This document shows, piece after piece, positions 30,483-41,683 of a DNA stretch of 64,000 bases. This DNA comes from Rhizoclosmatium globosum (Eukaryota; Chytridiomycota; Chytridiomycetes; Chytridiales; Chytriomycetaceae): NCBI GenBank assembly GCA_002104985.1, contig MCGO01000002.1, positions 62,001-126,000 on the forward strand. The letters are read 5' to 3'. Under the pieces are notes generated by a model. That model searched no databases and was not told the origin of the DNA. It saw nothing but the letters and a program-made list of their open reading frames with translations. Position numbers and translations under genes: made by a program. Each line of letters opens with the position of its first letter. Within the stretch, counting starts at the first letter, position 1.

Positions 30483-32791
30483 TTAAGAAATGTAAGGATC
30501 CATCTCATCAGCCACGCGGGCCCGCTGCTCCATTAGAGCTTTAACAAAAGGATTATCACTGCCAGATTGAGCAGCACACTTTGCGATTGCCGCGTCCAAC
30601 TCTTCAAGCTCCCTGCGTTTGGAAGGACAAAGCTTGACACTGAGCTTCGTGAATGGCGGTCCAACGATTTATCTTGCGCACGATTCAAGGAAAGCGCAGA
30701 TGACTCTTCACGCGACAGAATAGTCACTGAAGACCGAATACTTTGACGAATCCGCGACATTCCAGGAATATCGATTAATTGTTGTTCACGAGCTAGGTTG
30801 TCCGGTAAATCCGAATCCTGCCAAGAGCCTTTCGATTCTCCCAAATCGAGTGTTTTGGCATTCCAAAATACCTTTTTCGAAGGATGGCGATGGGAGTCTG
30901 AATACGTTTCCATTTGGATGCTTGCATTTACAGGCTCTGGGTCAGTCCCATCATAAGACACAGATTCACTGAACGCACGTGCTGGGGATACAGGTAATGA
31001 CGGTCGTTTCATGGAGCTCTTTCTTGAAAGACTCAGTGCAATTCGTTCAGAACACATCATCCATTGAATCCGGCTCTTCAAAACCAAGACTTGCGATTTA
31101 CGTCTCGGCACGGTTACATTCGCTCCTTTTGGCGACGTTGGAGACATATCAACAACGCCCACAGGATTCAAAGCATTCGCCCCGATTTCGTTTTCATCGT
31201 ATCCTGTTTCAACGCCAATCAGTTTTTTGATGGGTGCCAAGACAAGGCGCTTAAAGCCTGGTCTCTTTCCTTCAGTGTTGAACTGTGTCCGTTCATGGAA
31301 AGTTGGTTCAATGAAGCCAAATGAATCTGGTAGAATGCTGTCGCCGCTGAGACCACTGAGCCACCACCAAGAATATGGAGTGCTTCCGGACATGTACTCG
31401 ACACCGAGACGATCAAGGGCATTCGTACGCGCATTTTTGGGTTGGGTTTGAATGTAGATTTAGGTGGGGATGATGCATCGGATGTTGACCCCTTTTCAAT
31501 ATGTGTGTATGAACGAGTCCTTGAAATAATATGGTGAGAAGTGGACGGTCAAAAGAATGAATATTACCTTGGAATCGATCCTGTGTGTTTAAAATGCTAC
31601 TCTGCTTCCAACACGGCTGCTGATGCTAGTTTCTGTTGATTCGTGGAAATGGAACCGATTGAAACTACTCGTGAATCTCCCAGCACACGCGCTATAGTAG
31701 ATGGCCTCGTCGAGGAAAGGTGAAAGTCTGAGGCATCATAGTATAATGGATGCGGAAGCTCTTTGATAGATTCTGTTGATTGAAGTTGATTCCGAAAAGA
31801 ACTCAGTTTGTCAATATCAGTTAACATCCACCCCAACTTTCGTTTTTGATGGAGAGCTAAGTCTTTGTTGCTGTAGTTTTCTCGCTGAGATTCGTTTCGA
31901 TGGAGTCATCAGTGTGCTTTCTGCAGCAGAATTACGAGCCGTTGCTGCAGAATCCCTCTTTGCTGGAGACGACGACGTGGAACTTGGGAGTGGTGGTTTT
32001 TCAAACGACGTTCTAATTTCCAGAGATAAATTCGCAGGAATGCCGTCATATTCCTCTTCGTTTTCAAGTTCCGCGTCAGGAATACTTTCCAGACTGATAC
32101 TTTGAAGGGTTGATTGTGACTCATACAAAGTATCCACCCGCCTATCAATACTCGATTTATGGGTCTATTCTTTGGTTTGATATGGTATGCAGCGTCACTG
32201 TGTGTAGAGTGGACGTTTTTGACGGGCGAGACTGAAATCTTGACAGCGACATGTCCTCCTCCTCTTCCACCCTCATATCCACACCATTCCTTCTTCCCCG
32301 TTTCGTACTGATGCAGCTGCATATATTTTGTCCAGTTCGGCTTGTTGTCGCTGTGCAGCAGTTTGGCCATCCTTTGATTTGAATAACCTTCCAAACGCAG
32401 CTTTCATCTTTCCCTTGATGCCGGGACAGGAACAGATGGAACAAGCGTAGATGCCTGTTTTCTAGTTCTCTTCTCATATCTTCAAGGACAGATAAACCGC
32501 CATGCCGCTGGCATTCCCAGATATTCCATTGTTGACAACGCTACTCGAAGAGCTGCTTCTACTGTGCCCATTCGATTTTTTAATATTAAGAACGCGTTTG
32601 AAGTTTTCTGTGAGATTGTGGAGGATCTCTTTTGATTTGGATGTGGTGCAGCTGCTGGCGATGCTGATGTCAATACTTTGATGAGAGGTACTGGAACTAC
32701 GAGAGTGTGAAACTGGGAGAGTACCAGAAATAGATGATTGGTGTAAAGATGAGGCTGATGGTGTTCGTTTGTGGGACTTGGTTCGTCGCAT
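30483..32791 (-). CDS. Ser-rich unknown protein, multi-intron model uncertain
   Basis: Several minus-strand open stretches with consistent coding character follow one another from an ATG at 32791 (MRRTKSHKRTPSASSLHQS) to a TAA at 30485-30483. They can be joined by short GT-AG introns. The last intron has donor gttgga and acceptor aaacgcag, near 30613-30667, and leads to the C-terminus DNPFVKALMEQRARVADEMD. Others lie near 31600-31670, 31740-31825, 32165-32260 and 32400-32500. One junction near 31440 fits only a very short intron or a one-base shift. The protein would be about 650-750 aa, Ser-rich and mostly disordered. It has a hydrophobic-aromatic patch PYSWWWLSGLSG near 31380. I do not recognise it. 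A damaged gene is possible. Confidence 0.45.
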
Positions 32792-32971
32792 TGGATGTCA
32801 ATAATTGACAGGTTGACTATTTCTAATCTGAATATTCGTCCCATCCAAAGCATTGAATCAAACATTTTTATATTCTATTCGGGTGAAAAACAAAAGTAAA
32901 TGGTAAAAAGAAAAATGATAACAGTGATTAGCCTCAAAAGCCAGCTTCAGTCCAATTCTTCAAATTGGCTT

Positions 32972-35216
32972 TCACACCTTGGCTGGACCACAGTTCTTCA
33001 CATTCCATTCATCAACCTTCATACGGTTGATGGCCTCAACGTTACGAACATGTTGCATGTTGAGCTGATGGTGGTGAATGAATGCGTCAGGAATTGGCAT
33101 TTGGTACATTCTGTAGCAAGGATCGTTCCAAGTAACGTTTTGTGGGGCTCCATGGACCTTCTTGTATTCGACAGGCTTGACTTTCAAGTGGTGACGAACA
33201 AGGTTTCCCTCTTCGTCGACAGACTCGACGTATCCAGGGTATACATACAAAACCGTCTCGTTCTCTGGAATTACGACGGTCTGGTTTGTCTTTTCGTACT
33301 TTACAATCGTAGAATTGTCTTCCTTGGCGATAATTGTGTGATTGAGCTGTGGGCGAATAATGGCTTCAACTGTGAGAGTTGTGTTGGTTTCCACTGTGGA
33401 GTTCGAAATGACGGTGGAGTTGAAGTTGACGGAAAGACTAGGAAGCGCAGAAACGGTAGACGTGGCATTGACATCAGAGGTAGGGTTGAAAGTCTCAGTG
33501 GCTGAAGGAGCAGCAATCGAAGCGACAGCCGCAGGAGTGGCAACAGCATCATTGGAATCGGCAACAGTACCATTTTCATCTCTTCCGAAGACAATCGCAC
33601 CACTACCTGCAGCAACAGATGTCGAAAGGTTAGGGTTTCCAAACTTCGGGACACCTGGAATTCCAAAAGAAGGAGGAGCAGGAGCGGCGGCAGGAGCCTT
33701 TTTGACCAACGTTTTGAAAGCATTCATCAACCAGATATCATCGAGGACAACAGAAGAAATTGTTGTAGTCGCTGCGGCGACAGAAGATGTTCCTGTTGGG
33801 TCAGCGGTAGCGTTTGGATCAGTAGCACTCGACACAGCTGTTGTGGCTGTTGGGAGAGGCGGGGCGTCTGGACATTGAATCGCAGGCATGGGCAAATCAG
33901 ATTTGGAGCTTGTGTAAGTATAACACAAAGGAGCTCCGTTTTGAGTATCCATCATTTGAAGCACTGTAACGCCGTAAGTGTCAACACGCTGAAGAATGTT
34001 TGCCGTGAGTGTTTGACCAGGGTCCGCAACTATGTCTCCAGGAGTCAGAGGTCCGTCGTACATTCTCTTGAAGGCATCGCAACGATTTTGCCATCTCCAC
34101 CAAACCTAATTCCGTTTTTAGAGAAACTACATCGGGGGAGGAACCAATACCTTGTCTACAAATCCATGGTGCAACCAGAAAATGGGATCGTTGGGAGAAA
34201 CTGCTCCGTTACCCAAATCACACTTTTGTCTGAACCCCAACCCAAATAAGTAAGTGACAACTCAAATTAAAGCATTGACTTACCCGTCTCCACCCATTGT
34301 AACGTGTCCAGATGCATGGTAGAACTGATAGTCATCGTTTCTTAGGTCTCCAGTCATAATATCACCTCTGAACTTAGAGTATAGAGTGGCAGAGTAACGA
34401 GCGTTCAGTTCATCGGGGGAAGTCATGGCGGCTCCAACATATCCACAACGTCTCAAGCAAGTTTCGCTGGATGTGAAAGGACGGTAGGAGGCAATATCGG
34501 CATCCAATTGAGCAACATTGTATTTTCCTTTGGCAAACTGTCCATCCAGCACACAGTTGTTTGGATCATTGCTGCTTGCAGCACCGAAATAGTCTTTGCT
34601 GAAAATGTCAGTGGTCCACCAGTTCTGGTTGACAGCTGGCCAGTCAAAATACACAATTCCTCCAGGCCAGCCAACAGAGTTCATGGCCTGCTCGAATTTC
34701 CACATCATAGCTCTGTGGTATGGATAGAAATCGGCAGAACCGTGGACCCAAGGGGCTGCACGAGAGTGACTGAAATTAGGTTTAGTTTCAAGCTCATTTG
34801 GGGAAGGGGCAAGGAAGGAGACACTTGATGCATGCCCCAAGTGGTATACTAGCACAGCTGCACCAATTGACCACACTCCAAGAGCTCCCGTTAAAGATAC
34901 GGTTCATTGACTGTTAGGTCCCCCAACCGAGACTGAGCAGCAACCAATAACGTCTCCTTCACTGCCCGCCTTCAAGAGTCCCGTTTCAGGCACAAACTCA
35001 CCAGTTAACAAAGTCGGCAATGTTCATTGTGTTTGGATCGGTGTTGTCCTGGCCGATTTGCGGGCGGGCGGCAAGTGTCTTAATGGCTTGAATGTAGCTG
35101 TTCTTCTCGCTGGAACTGAGCTCGTTCCATTCACGGCGCACGGCTGGATTGCTGCACTGAGCAAGGACTCCGATGGCGGCGGTGGCGAGGGTCAGAAGGA
35201 TGCTTCGGAGGTGCAT
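32972..35216 (-). CDS. Secreted tyrosinase A
   Basis: Four exons (35216-35002, 34769-34284, 34229-34151, 34105-32972) encode 637 aa. A signal peptide of about 20 residues is followed by a helical segment. The CuA site has His in C-H-S-R-A, WVHGSADF and FYPYHRAMMWKFEQ. The CuB site has HASGHVTMGGDG and NDPIFWLHHGFVDKVWWRW, the last split by an intron. Residues after about 330 form a Thr/Ala/Val-rich C-terminal region with no clear membrane segment. Tyrosinases hydroxylate monophenols and oxidise diphenols to quinones for melanin. The extended C-terminus may shield the active site, as in other fungal tyrosinases (inference). The first intron, about 230 bp, stays open in the reading frame, so an alternative longer protein cannot be excluded. 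Tandem paralogue of the next gene. Confidence 0.87.
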
Positions 35217-35358
35217 GCGGTGAGTGAGTGGTTGGTGGTGTGATGTTGGAGGTGCAGAGGAAAAATTGCGAAACAAAGACTGCCGCTTCTCTCCTTCCCT
35301 GAATTCATTTGACAAATCATTCTATCTAATCATTTATTCTGAATGGAAAAGAAAGGCT

Positions 35359-37158
35359 TCACTCTGGAACAGGTCCACAGCGATCAATGTTTCGCTGGTC
35401 AACACGCTCTTTCATACGATCTTGGCGATTCAAAAACTGGTTGACATTCATACCGTGCATCATTGGCCACATTTCATCAATCGGAGTTGGATGCATACGG
35501 TAACAAGGATCATCATGGGTGACATTTACAGGAGCGCCCTTAACCCTTTGGTAAGGCACCCTTTCCGTAAGTGGGTGATATCTCTTGATTGTTCCATCAG
35601 CACATTCCGTTTCCGCATAAGATCTGTAAACAAATCGAATTGGACACTCAGGTGGAACAGTCACAGTCTTGTTGCCAGATTCCAAGAGCGTAATTGTAGT
35701 CGAGTTATCGGAATTAACTGAAGTCAAGTACCACACATCGTTGTCAGTAGCGTTGGATGAACCAAGTCCGTCGCGCTTTGTTCCGAACGAAAGTTTGACC
35801 TTGACCAAACTCTGGAACATTGTGTAAACCCAAGTATCGTCGATAGAAGTCGTTGGTACAGTCGTTGGGTTAGATCCGGGAATCACTCCGTCCCATACAG
35901 GGCACGTGATTGCAGGCATTGGAAGATCTCCGCCGCTTTGAGAGTACGTGTAACAGAGTGTACCTCCTTGTGTATCAAGCATTTGAGCGACTGTAACTTG
36001 CCAAGAGTCGACCTGCATTGATGGATTTGCAGTGCCACCGTTTGGAGCAATGGGGTCATTGGCAGTGATTGGTCCTTCGTAATCGTACTTGAATGCTGGA
36101 CAACGAGATTGCCATCTCCACCAGACCTATTGATGAAGAATGCTGTCAATGAAATTGTTGTTCGAATATGATCCTGAATCTTGACCGAACCTTATCAACG
36201 AACGCATGATGCAACCAGAAAATGGGATCGTTTGGGGAAATCGAGGGGTTTGCCATATCACAGGTATGTAAGTCGCCTCCAAACGTGTTGTGTCCACCTT
36301 TCAATTGATAATGATGTTATAATCCTTTTAGTATCCATAATTTCCAACTTACTTGCATGGAATCCCACAAAATCATCGTTACGATCACTAGCGGGAACGA
36401 GAATATCTCCTCTAAATGCTGCATCTGTAAACAAACCCAACGTTATAACTTGAATGATAAACACACCCAACAAACTCACAACTCATAGCCGCATTTCTAG
36501 AATTAATTTCTTCCGCAGGCGTCATAACCGACCCCACAGTTCCACACCGTCTCAAACACTGCGTGGAATCGTGCATTCCATACGAGTACTGCACAGAAAC
36601 AGAATCCAACACAGCAGTCTGAAACCCAGCAAGTCCACCATCCAACACACAATTGTACGGATTATTGTTTGTCGGCGAGCCAAAGTACGTCCAAACATCT
36701 TGTTTGTCCCAATCTTGGTTATGGGCGGACCAGTCCCAATAAGGCACACCACCTTGCCAACCAACTGATTGCATGCCTTGTTCGAACTTCCACATCATGG
36801 CGCGGTGGTATGGATAGAACTCGGCGGATCCGTGGGCCCATGGTGAGGCGAGTGCGTGACTGAGACATGTGATATGGTTAGGGTTGAGGGGTTCAGCTGA
36901 TACGCAATGTAGAATGTGATTACTGAATGCATGGGGAACTTACATAATTGTAAAGTCGTAGAGCGACATAACAGTTGGATCTATGGACTGGACGGGTTGC
37001 TGTTGTGGGCGGGCTGCGAGTCTCTTGATACAGTCAATGAACAGTTGTTTCTTGTCTGCCGAAAGAGTGGACCATTCTGGTCTCACGACTGGATTGGTAC
37101 ATTGCTGTGCCAAGGCGAGAGTCGCTGAGAGAGCGGCGACCAGAAGTCCAAGAAGCAT
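35359..37158 (-). CDS. Secreted tyrosinase B
   Basis: Five exons (37158-36944, 36859-36482 or nearby, 36424-36353, 36297-36191, 36126-35359) encode 513 aa. First-exon length and the last intron position match tyrosinase A; one extra intron splits the CuB region. A signal peptide ends near Ala-Gln-Gln. The CuA ligands are in IIHALASPWAHGSAEFYPYH and the CuB ligands in GFHASGGHNTF and NDPIFWLHHAFVDKVWWRW. It lacks the 120-residue low-complexity insert of paralogue A. The C-terminus keeps the shared segment VNVTHDDPCYRMHPTPIDE. The start codon lies only 34 bp from the left end of an inserted transposon, so its native promoter has been displaced. The gene itself is intact. Confidence 0.87.
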
Positions 37159-37192
37159 CTCCAGATTTCAATAATGAAAATTTCTACTATTA

Positions 37193-37333
37193 CAGCAAGT
37201 TGCAAAACTGTTGGTTTTTCCCAAAAAAACACATTGCCTCGAGTTTACCTTCCGCTGCTGCCGCCGCTGCCACGGTATAGTCCCCGCCCATCCCTTTACA
37301 CCAAACTCATGGCCTAATCATAGTCATCAGTTT
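37193..37333 (+). repeat. Left terminal inverted repeat of the two-gene transposon
   Basis: 141 bp matching the reverse complement of 39957-40097 except at two positions. It contains a run of seven A and a GC-rich CCGCTGCTGCCGCCGCTGCC stretch. The transposase ATG lies 16 bp beyond its inner edge, so the repeat probably also serves as promoter. Confidence 0.95.
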
Positions 37334-37348
37334 TATTGACTCTCAGCT

Positions 37349-38492
37349 ATGGGACATAAGCGGATCACCTCGCGGATCAGAGAACTGGTCATCAACAAGC
37401 ACCTTGCAGGCCTAGACCCAGATGTGATCAAGGAACATCTGGAAGTATCTCTCACATCCATCAAACGAATTGTGGCTCTGTGGCAACATACTGGAAGCTC
37501 CAACACAACGCAGAACTTCTCTGGCAGACCACGCAGTATCAGCCAAGCAGCTCGAACAGTGAGTGCATCCAACCTGACATTATATACATCATATAACAAC
37601 CTCTTCAAAGTACATTATCACGAGATTGAGAGCTGTCCCCTCTTTGTATCTTGCTGAGCTTGCAGCCTTGGTATCAGAGGCCTTTGCCACGGAAATCAAC
37701 ATTTACACTCTACAACGGGAACTCTTGCGAATGGGTATCTCACACAAGAAGGTATGATGTTGTTGTATGTACTTTCACTCACATGTCTTATCGAAGCTTT
37801 CCAAGAAAGCTCAGGAACGTAATGAATACTGCTGGTTTCACTATTCGTATTGCCGGATATCAATCCAATCAACTTGTGTTTGTAGATGAGAGCAGCAATA
37901 ATCGGAAAATAGTGCAACGTTCATATGGTTGGGCACTCACTGGAGAACGGGCTTACGAGGACAGTGAGTTTGTAAGAGGCACAAGGTGTACTCTGATTGG
38001 AGCTTGTGTCCCTGAAGGCTTATTGGCGTATGATGTCCAAGAGGGTGGCCGGAATGGTAATGAGTTCACAGATTGGGTCGAGGACGAGCTTGTGAGTCTT
38101 AGGCAATAATCCTCATCTTATACGTTTGTTTTGTTTTAGTTACCAAAAATGAATGCCTACCCAGCGCCTCGTAGTGTTCTTGTTCTTGATAACTGCTCCA
38201 TTCACAAACAAGATCGATTGCAAAATATTTGTGATGAGCATAGTGTTATTTTGATCTTCCTCCCTCTGTATTCGCCAGATTTCAATCCTGTGAGTGTTGT
38301 AACTTGTTTTACTTGATATTGAGGTTGTTCCAGATAGAGCAATGCTTTTCTTGGATCAAGGCTTGGCTGAGAAAGAATAGAGACTGGGTTGACAATCAAG
38401 AGGATCCAGTGACAGCTATTGAAGGTGCATGTATGAGTCTAGATTCTCGTATTGCTTGTGGCGCTTTCAAACATTGTGGGTATTCTTTATAA
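37349..38492 (+). CDS. DD34E transposase (Tc1/mariner/IS630 superfamily)
   Basis: Exons 37349-37558, 37611-37751, about 37797-38091, 38140-38289 and 38334-38492. The N-terminus has a helix-turn-helix (IRELVINKHLAGLDPDVIKE, then VSLTSIKRIVALW) and a GRPR linker. Catalytic residues are Asp in LVFVDES, Asp in VLDNCSIH and Glu in SPDFNPIEQCF, the last two separated by 34 residues. In the third exon, with the acceptor at 37796, conserved family residues (LSKKAQERNE) run into a different frame from the catalytic Asp, so a one-base shift near 37830 is suspected. An alternative acceptor about 14 bp downstream (ending aagaaag) restores an uninterrupted frame at the cost of that motif. The protein would cut and paste its own element at TA sites. 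Confidence 0.85.
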
Positions 38493-38545
38493 ACTGAATA
38501 AAGCTATATCAAATGAACTAATCATGTACAACTCCTATCACAATT

Positions 38546-39923
38546 TCACAAAACAACTCTTCTTTGCTCAGACAAATTTACCTCAATGTTACCTCCACTT
38601 GGAAAGACAAGAGACAAGTCTTGATTGAAGCCAATCTGCCTTCTTGCCCCTTCAACTGAATATGCCGCCTCAAGTCGCAACGTTGTTCCATCCTCCCTGG
38701 TATAAACACAGCCACTGCAGGGATAATCGAACTCGTTCATCATTGAGGCAAGAGTTGTTCCAGGAATCACATTGACAGCATCCACTATTGCATGGCCATG
38801 AAAGTAGAGAGACACAATCAATGGTTGACATGTCAACGTAGAAGATGCACGGGAAATTGTTTGTGGTGGTAGTTGCGATTGGAAACTTGCAGAATTGGCG
38901 GTGTTATCAAGATTTGATGATGCTTTAGAGAGAGGCTTCTTCCTCTTTGGATCAAAGAGAGGGAGATTAGGGGGAGAATCCAAGGTCACGTTCAACCTTT
39001 CGCTCCGCCAAGTGAAAAGCCCACTGATCATAATGCCCAAACTCTAATTCAAGTGTTCCGCTTTCAAGGAGTATTTTGTTGGATGGGTACTTGTTCCTCA
39101 ATTTCATGACAAAATTGCTCACATTCTCATTGTCGTTGATACTCGACCCTCTCCCCTTCTTTCTACTGTCTGCGTCCTTCCCTCCACGTGCCTCATACAC
39201 AATTAGAGAGCAGCTCAACTTGCCATTTGGTTTTCGTTGAAATGGCGCAAACAGTTCATCCAGATCACTCAAAACACAAATTTCAATAACCGGCCCTGTA
39301 GAGAACGTTTTCCCATTCAACCCATTCTTGAATGGCTTCCAAGAATCACTTGATTCAGCCTTGACTCGAATCAACTCAATGATTTCGTTGAGACTAGTTG
39401 GACGAGAGGTGATTTTAATAGTGATTGACGGAACAGTAGGCTTCTGTCCAATTCCAGGAAGAAGAGTAACAGGAATAGACATTGGAGACCAGTAGTTTTC
39501 CTCGTCGTCTGAATAGTCTGCTTGATTGTCAAAGTCGCGGTCAGAACCAACTGGAGCACCAGTAATAGGTTGCGGATTGGTGCGAACTCGACCTGGCTGC
39601 ACTTCCTTGTCAGCTGTACGCTTGCGTTTTGGAGGTTTGCGGAGTTCTTTGAGTTGTTCCTTGCAATCAATGCAGAGCTTTGTAGAATCACCAACAGTGA
39701 GTCCTAGACTCTGGAAATCGTCAATCCCAAGCTCAGTGGTGCCAGAAAGCCAGTGAAGATCCAATTCAGTCAGGCGTTGGACACCCTCCACCTTGTCCTT
39801 GTCAATCGGAATCGTGTTGTCGCATTTGCAGGCATCATCTTTGTAGAGTAGATCGCATTTGCCATTTATTGATTTGGTGCAGCGAATGCAGTGCCCACAG
39901 ATGTCAGTTGCACCGTTGCCCAT
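38546..39923 (-). CDS. Cys-rich zinc-cluster protein encoded in the transposon
   Basis: Two exons (39923-38997 and 38944-38546) encode 441 aa. The 52-bp intron has donor gttgaa, a CTAAT branch-like site and a pyrimidine tract, and it restores phase exactly. The N-terminus holds a Cys cluster (C9, C12, C15, C23, C32, C34: CGHCIRC, then CKC). A second CxxC pair (KLCIDCKEQL) lies near residue 85. Together they likely bind zinc and possibly the terminal repeats. A basic stretch RKPPKRKR, a nuclear-signal look-alike, precedes a folded-looking central region with few repeats. I do not recognise any domain. It could assist transposition or bind DNA (inference from position only). The start codon lies about 34 bp inside the right terminal repeat, mirroring the transposase. 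Confidence 0.75.
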
Positions 39924-39956
39924 ATGTCTGGCTGCCTTATGCTTGGGAGTAAACAG

Positions 39957-40097
39957 AAACTGATGACTATGATAAGGCCATGAGTTTGGTGTAAAGGGAT
40001 GGGCGGGGACTATACCGTGGCAGCGGTGGCAGCAGCGGAAGGTAAACTCGAGGCAATGTGTTTTTTTGGGAAAAACCAACAGTTTTGCAACTTGCTG
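39957..40097 (-). repeat. Right terminal inverted repeat of the two-gene transposon
   Basis: 141 bp, inverted copy of 37193-37333 (139 of 141 positions equal by eye). Its inner edge is about 34 bp from the start codon of the Cys-rich protein, suggesting that both genes are driven by near-identical promoters in the two repeats. Confidence 0.95.
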
Positions 40098-40137
40098 TAA
40101 ATATTTCAAAGAGGAAGAACATTGCCACAACTCACTG

Positions 40138-41683
40138 ATGGCTCACCCAATGCGAAAGCTATATACCCTAACGTACAAGTTGCGCATCGTCGATGAAGTG
40201 TGAGCACTCTCTGCATCGCTTGTTGCCTCTGCTCCACACCGGAAGATTCGCAGTGGTTCTCTTACTGCTGTTGCTACTAAACATTCCCTCAACAGGTCGA
40301 TGCTGTCCAAGTGGGTGCGATCGGTTGGAACCATCAAAGACGAATCTATCAAGCGAGGTGGGAAGTATCTGCACTGTGGATGGGAAAGTGTGATGGTGGG
40401 TGGTGGAAGGAAGGAACACAGTCAGAGCCCCTCCCTCTCTCTCCCACATTAGCGTAGATTTTGATGGCCACCCCTCTATACTCTCTTCTTCCCTTCTCTA
40501 TGGTACGCTGTATGTTCCTGGAGGAGGAAGTGAAGCTGGTTGGACTGGTGGCGGACCAGAGAAACCGTGGATACGCAGTGTCACCGGCAGACTTGCGGGA
40601 GTGGATGTTGGCATACGTGAAGGATCCCTTGAGTTTATTGGCTGATGCAGCGCTGGGGGTTGGAACAGAACAGCGTAGAAATACCTTCACCGCATCATCC
40701 TGTTGGTGTACAGGATTCATGGAGCGTTATAGACTGAGCATCAGAGCGAGTACTACAACCAGAACTTGTGGGTTGTTGGACCATAGCGACACTCCACCCC
40801 TCCCTCTGCCCATTCTCTTCTCCTCCTTCATCAACCAAACCACACAAAACAAACCAAAAACAAATAAAACCAAAATAAAACAAACAAAAACATTTTTTTT
40901 ACTCATGTTTCGTCTTTTGTGGCTGGTACTGATCCAAAGATCGCTGCCTTTGATGATTTCATTTACAGGCAACAAACGAATGGTCTCACTGTCAAAGATA
41001 TTTACAACTTTGATCAAACTAGACTCTACTTTGATATGTCGCTCAAAAAGACAGTGCATTGGAAAGGATCGACAAATGTAATCATCAAGAATACTGGAAA
41101 CGAGTCGACTGGATTTTCGGTTGGATTGACATGTCGCGGGGATGGACATCGACTTCCTCCATTAGCTGTCTTTAAGGGTGCAAGAACTGGTCGACTGGCT
41201 AAAACGGTGCCTGCTCAAGTCAATGCTCTTGGAGTTGGTGTTCAAGTTTCATTTCAACAAAATGCATGGTTTGACAGCGACGTGATTCTGAAGGAGTGCA
41301 TTCCTCAATTTAAATCTGAAAATTCTGGAAGAAAGGTGATGATGGTGTTGGACAGTTACAAAGCTCACCTGACTCAACCAGTGAAAGGTGCATTCAAGAA
41401 TGCTGCAATAATCCCCGCTGTGATTCCTGGTGGATACACGTCAAAACTTCAGCCACTAGATATTGGAATCATCAAACCTTTCAAGGATGGAATTCGGCAA
41501 AGGTGGACAGTTTGGATACGGAGTTCCATCACAGATGCGAGTGAGTTGAACGCAGACGGCAGAAGAAAGCAGCCAAGTCACGCAATTATTTGTAGTTGGA
41601 TTAGTAGTGCTTGGAATGATGTGGATAACAGTGTGTTTGAAGCTGCTTTAAGGAAAGGGCTTTGGGCAAGAAGAGCCATATAA
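40138..41683 (+). CDS. Pogo/Tigger-like DDE transposase
   Basis: Exon 1 (40138-40199) and exon 2 (from 40254) encode a CENP-B/psq-type helix-turn-helix (KLYTLTYKLRIVDEV, then LNRSMLSKWVRSV). A middle part near 40461-40770 carries a Tc5/CENP-B second HTH (EEEVKLVGLVADQRNRGYAV, then WCTGFMERYRLSIRA). The last long exon, from about 40920 to 41683, holds the DDE catalytic domain: IYNFDQTRLYFDM, VLDSYKAHLTQ and IPGGYTSKLQPLDIGIIKPFK. The intron between the second HTH and the catalytic domain is A- and C-rich and its exact ends are unclear. No stop is seen in the catalytic exon, so the protein may be active. Terminal repeats were not found by eye. Its 5' end lies only 40 bp from the neighbouring element's TA, so the two insertions may be nested. 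Confidence 0.72.

Larger units (their letters stand above)
37193..40097. mobile_element. Two-gene Tc1/mariner-type DNA transposon with 141-bp TIRs
   Basis: The element is 2,905 bp, flanked by TA on both sides (37191-37192 and 40098-40099), the target duplication of the Tc1/mariner superfamily. Its ends CAGCAAGTTGCAAAACTG are perfect inverted repeats. They extend over 141 bp (37193-37333 and 39957-40097) with only two mismatches. Inside are a plus-strand DD34E transposase starting 16 bp inside the left repeat and a minus-strand Cys-rich protein starting about 34 bp inside the right repeat. The two genes meet tail to tail 53 bp apart. Near-identical ends imply recent movement. It sits 34 bp upstream of tyrosinase B and abuts a pogo-like transposase gene on the right. 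Typical Tc1/mariner elements carry a single gene. Confidence 0.92.

Noticed and set aside
32972..34063. A separate Ala/Thr-rich protein
   Set aside because: It is the last exon of tyrosinase A, joined through the CuB motif exon.
38945..38996. Frameshift in the transposon's Cys-rich gene at a run of C
   Set aside because: A 52-bp GT-AG intron with a branch-like CTAAT and a pyrimidine tract explains the frame change exactly.
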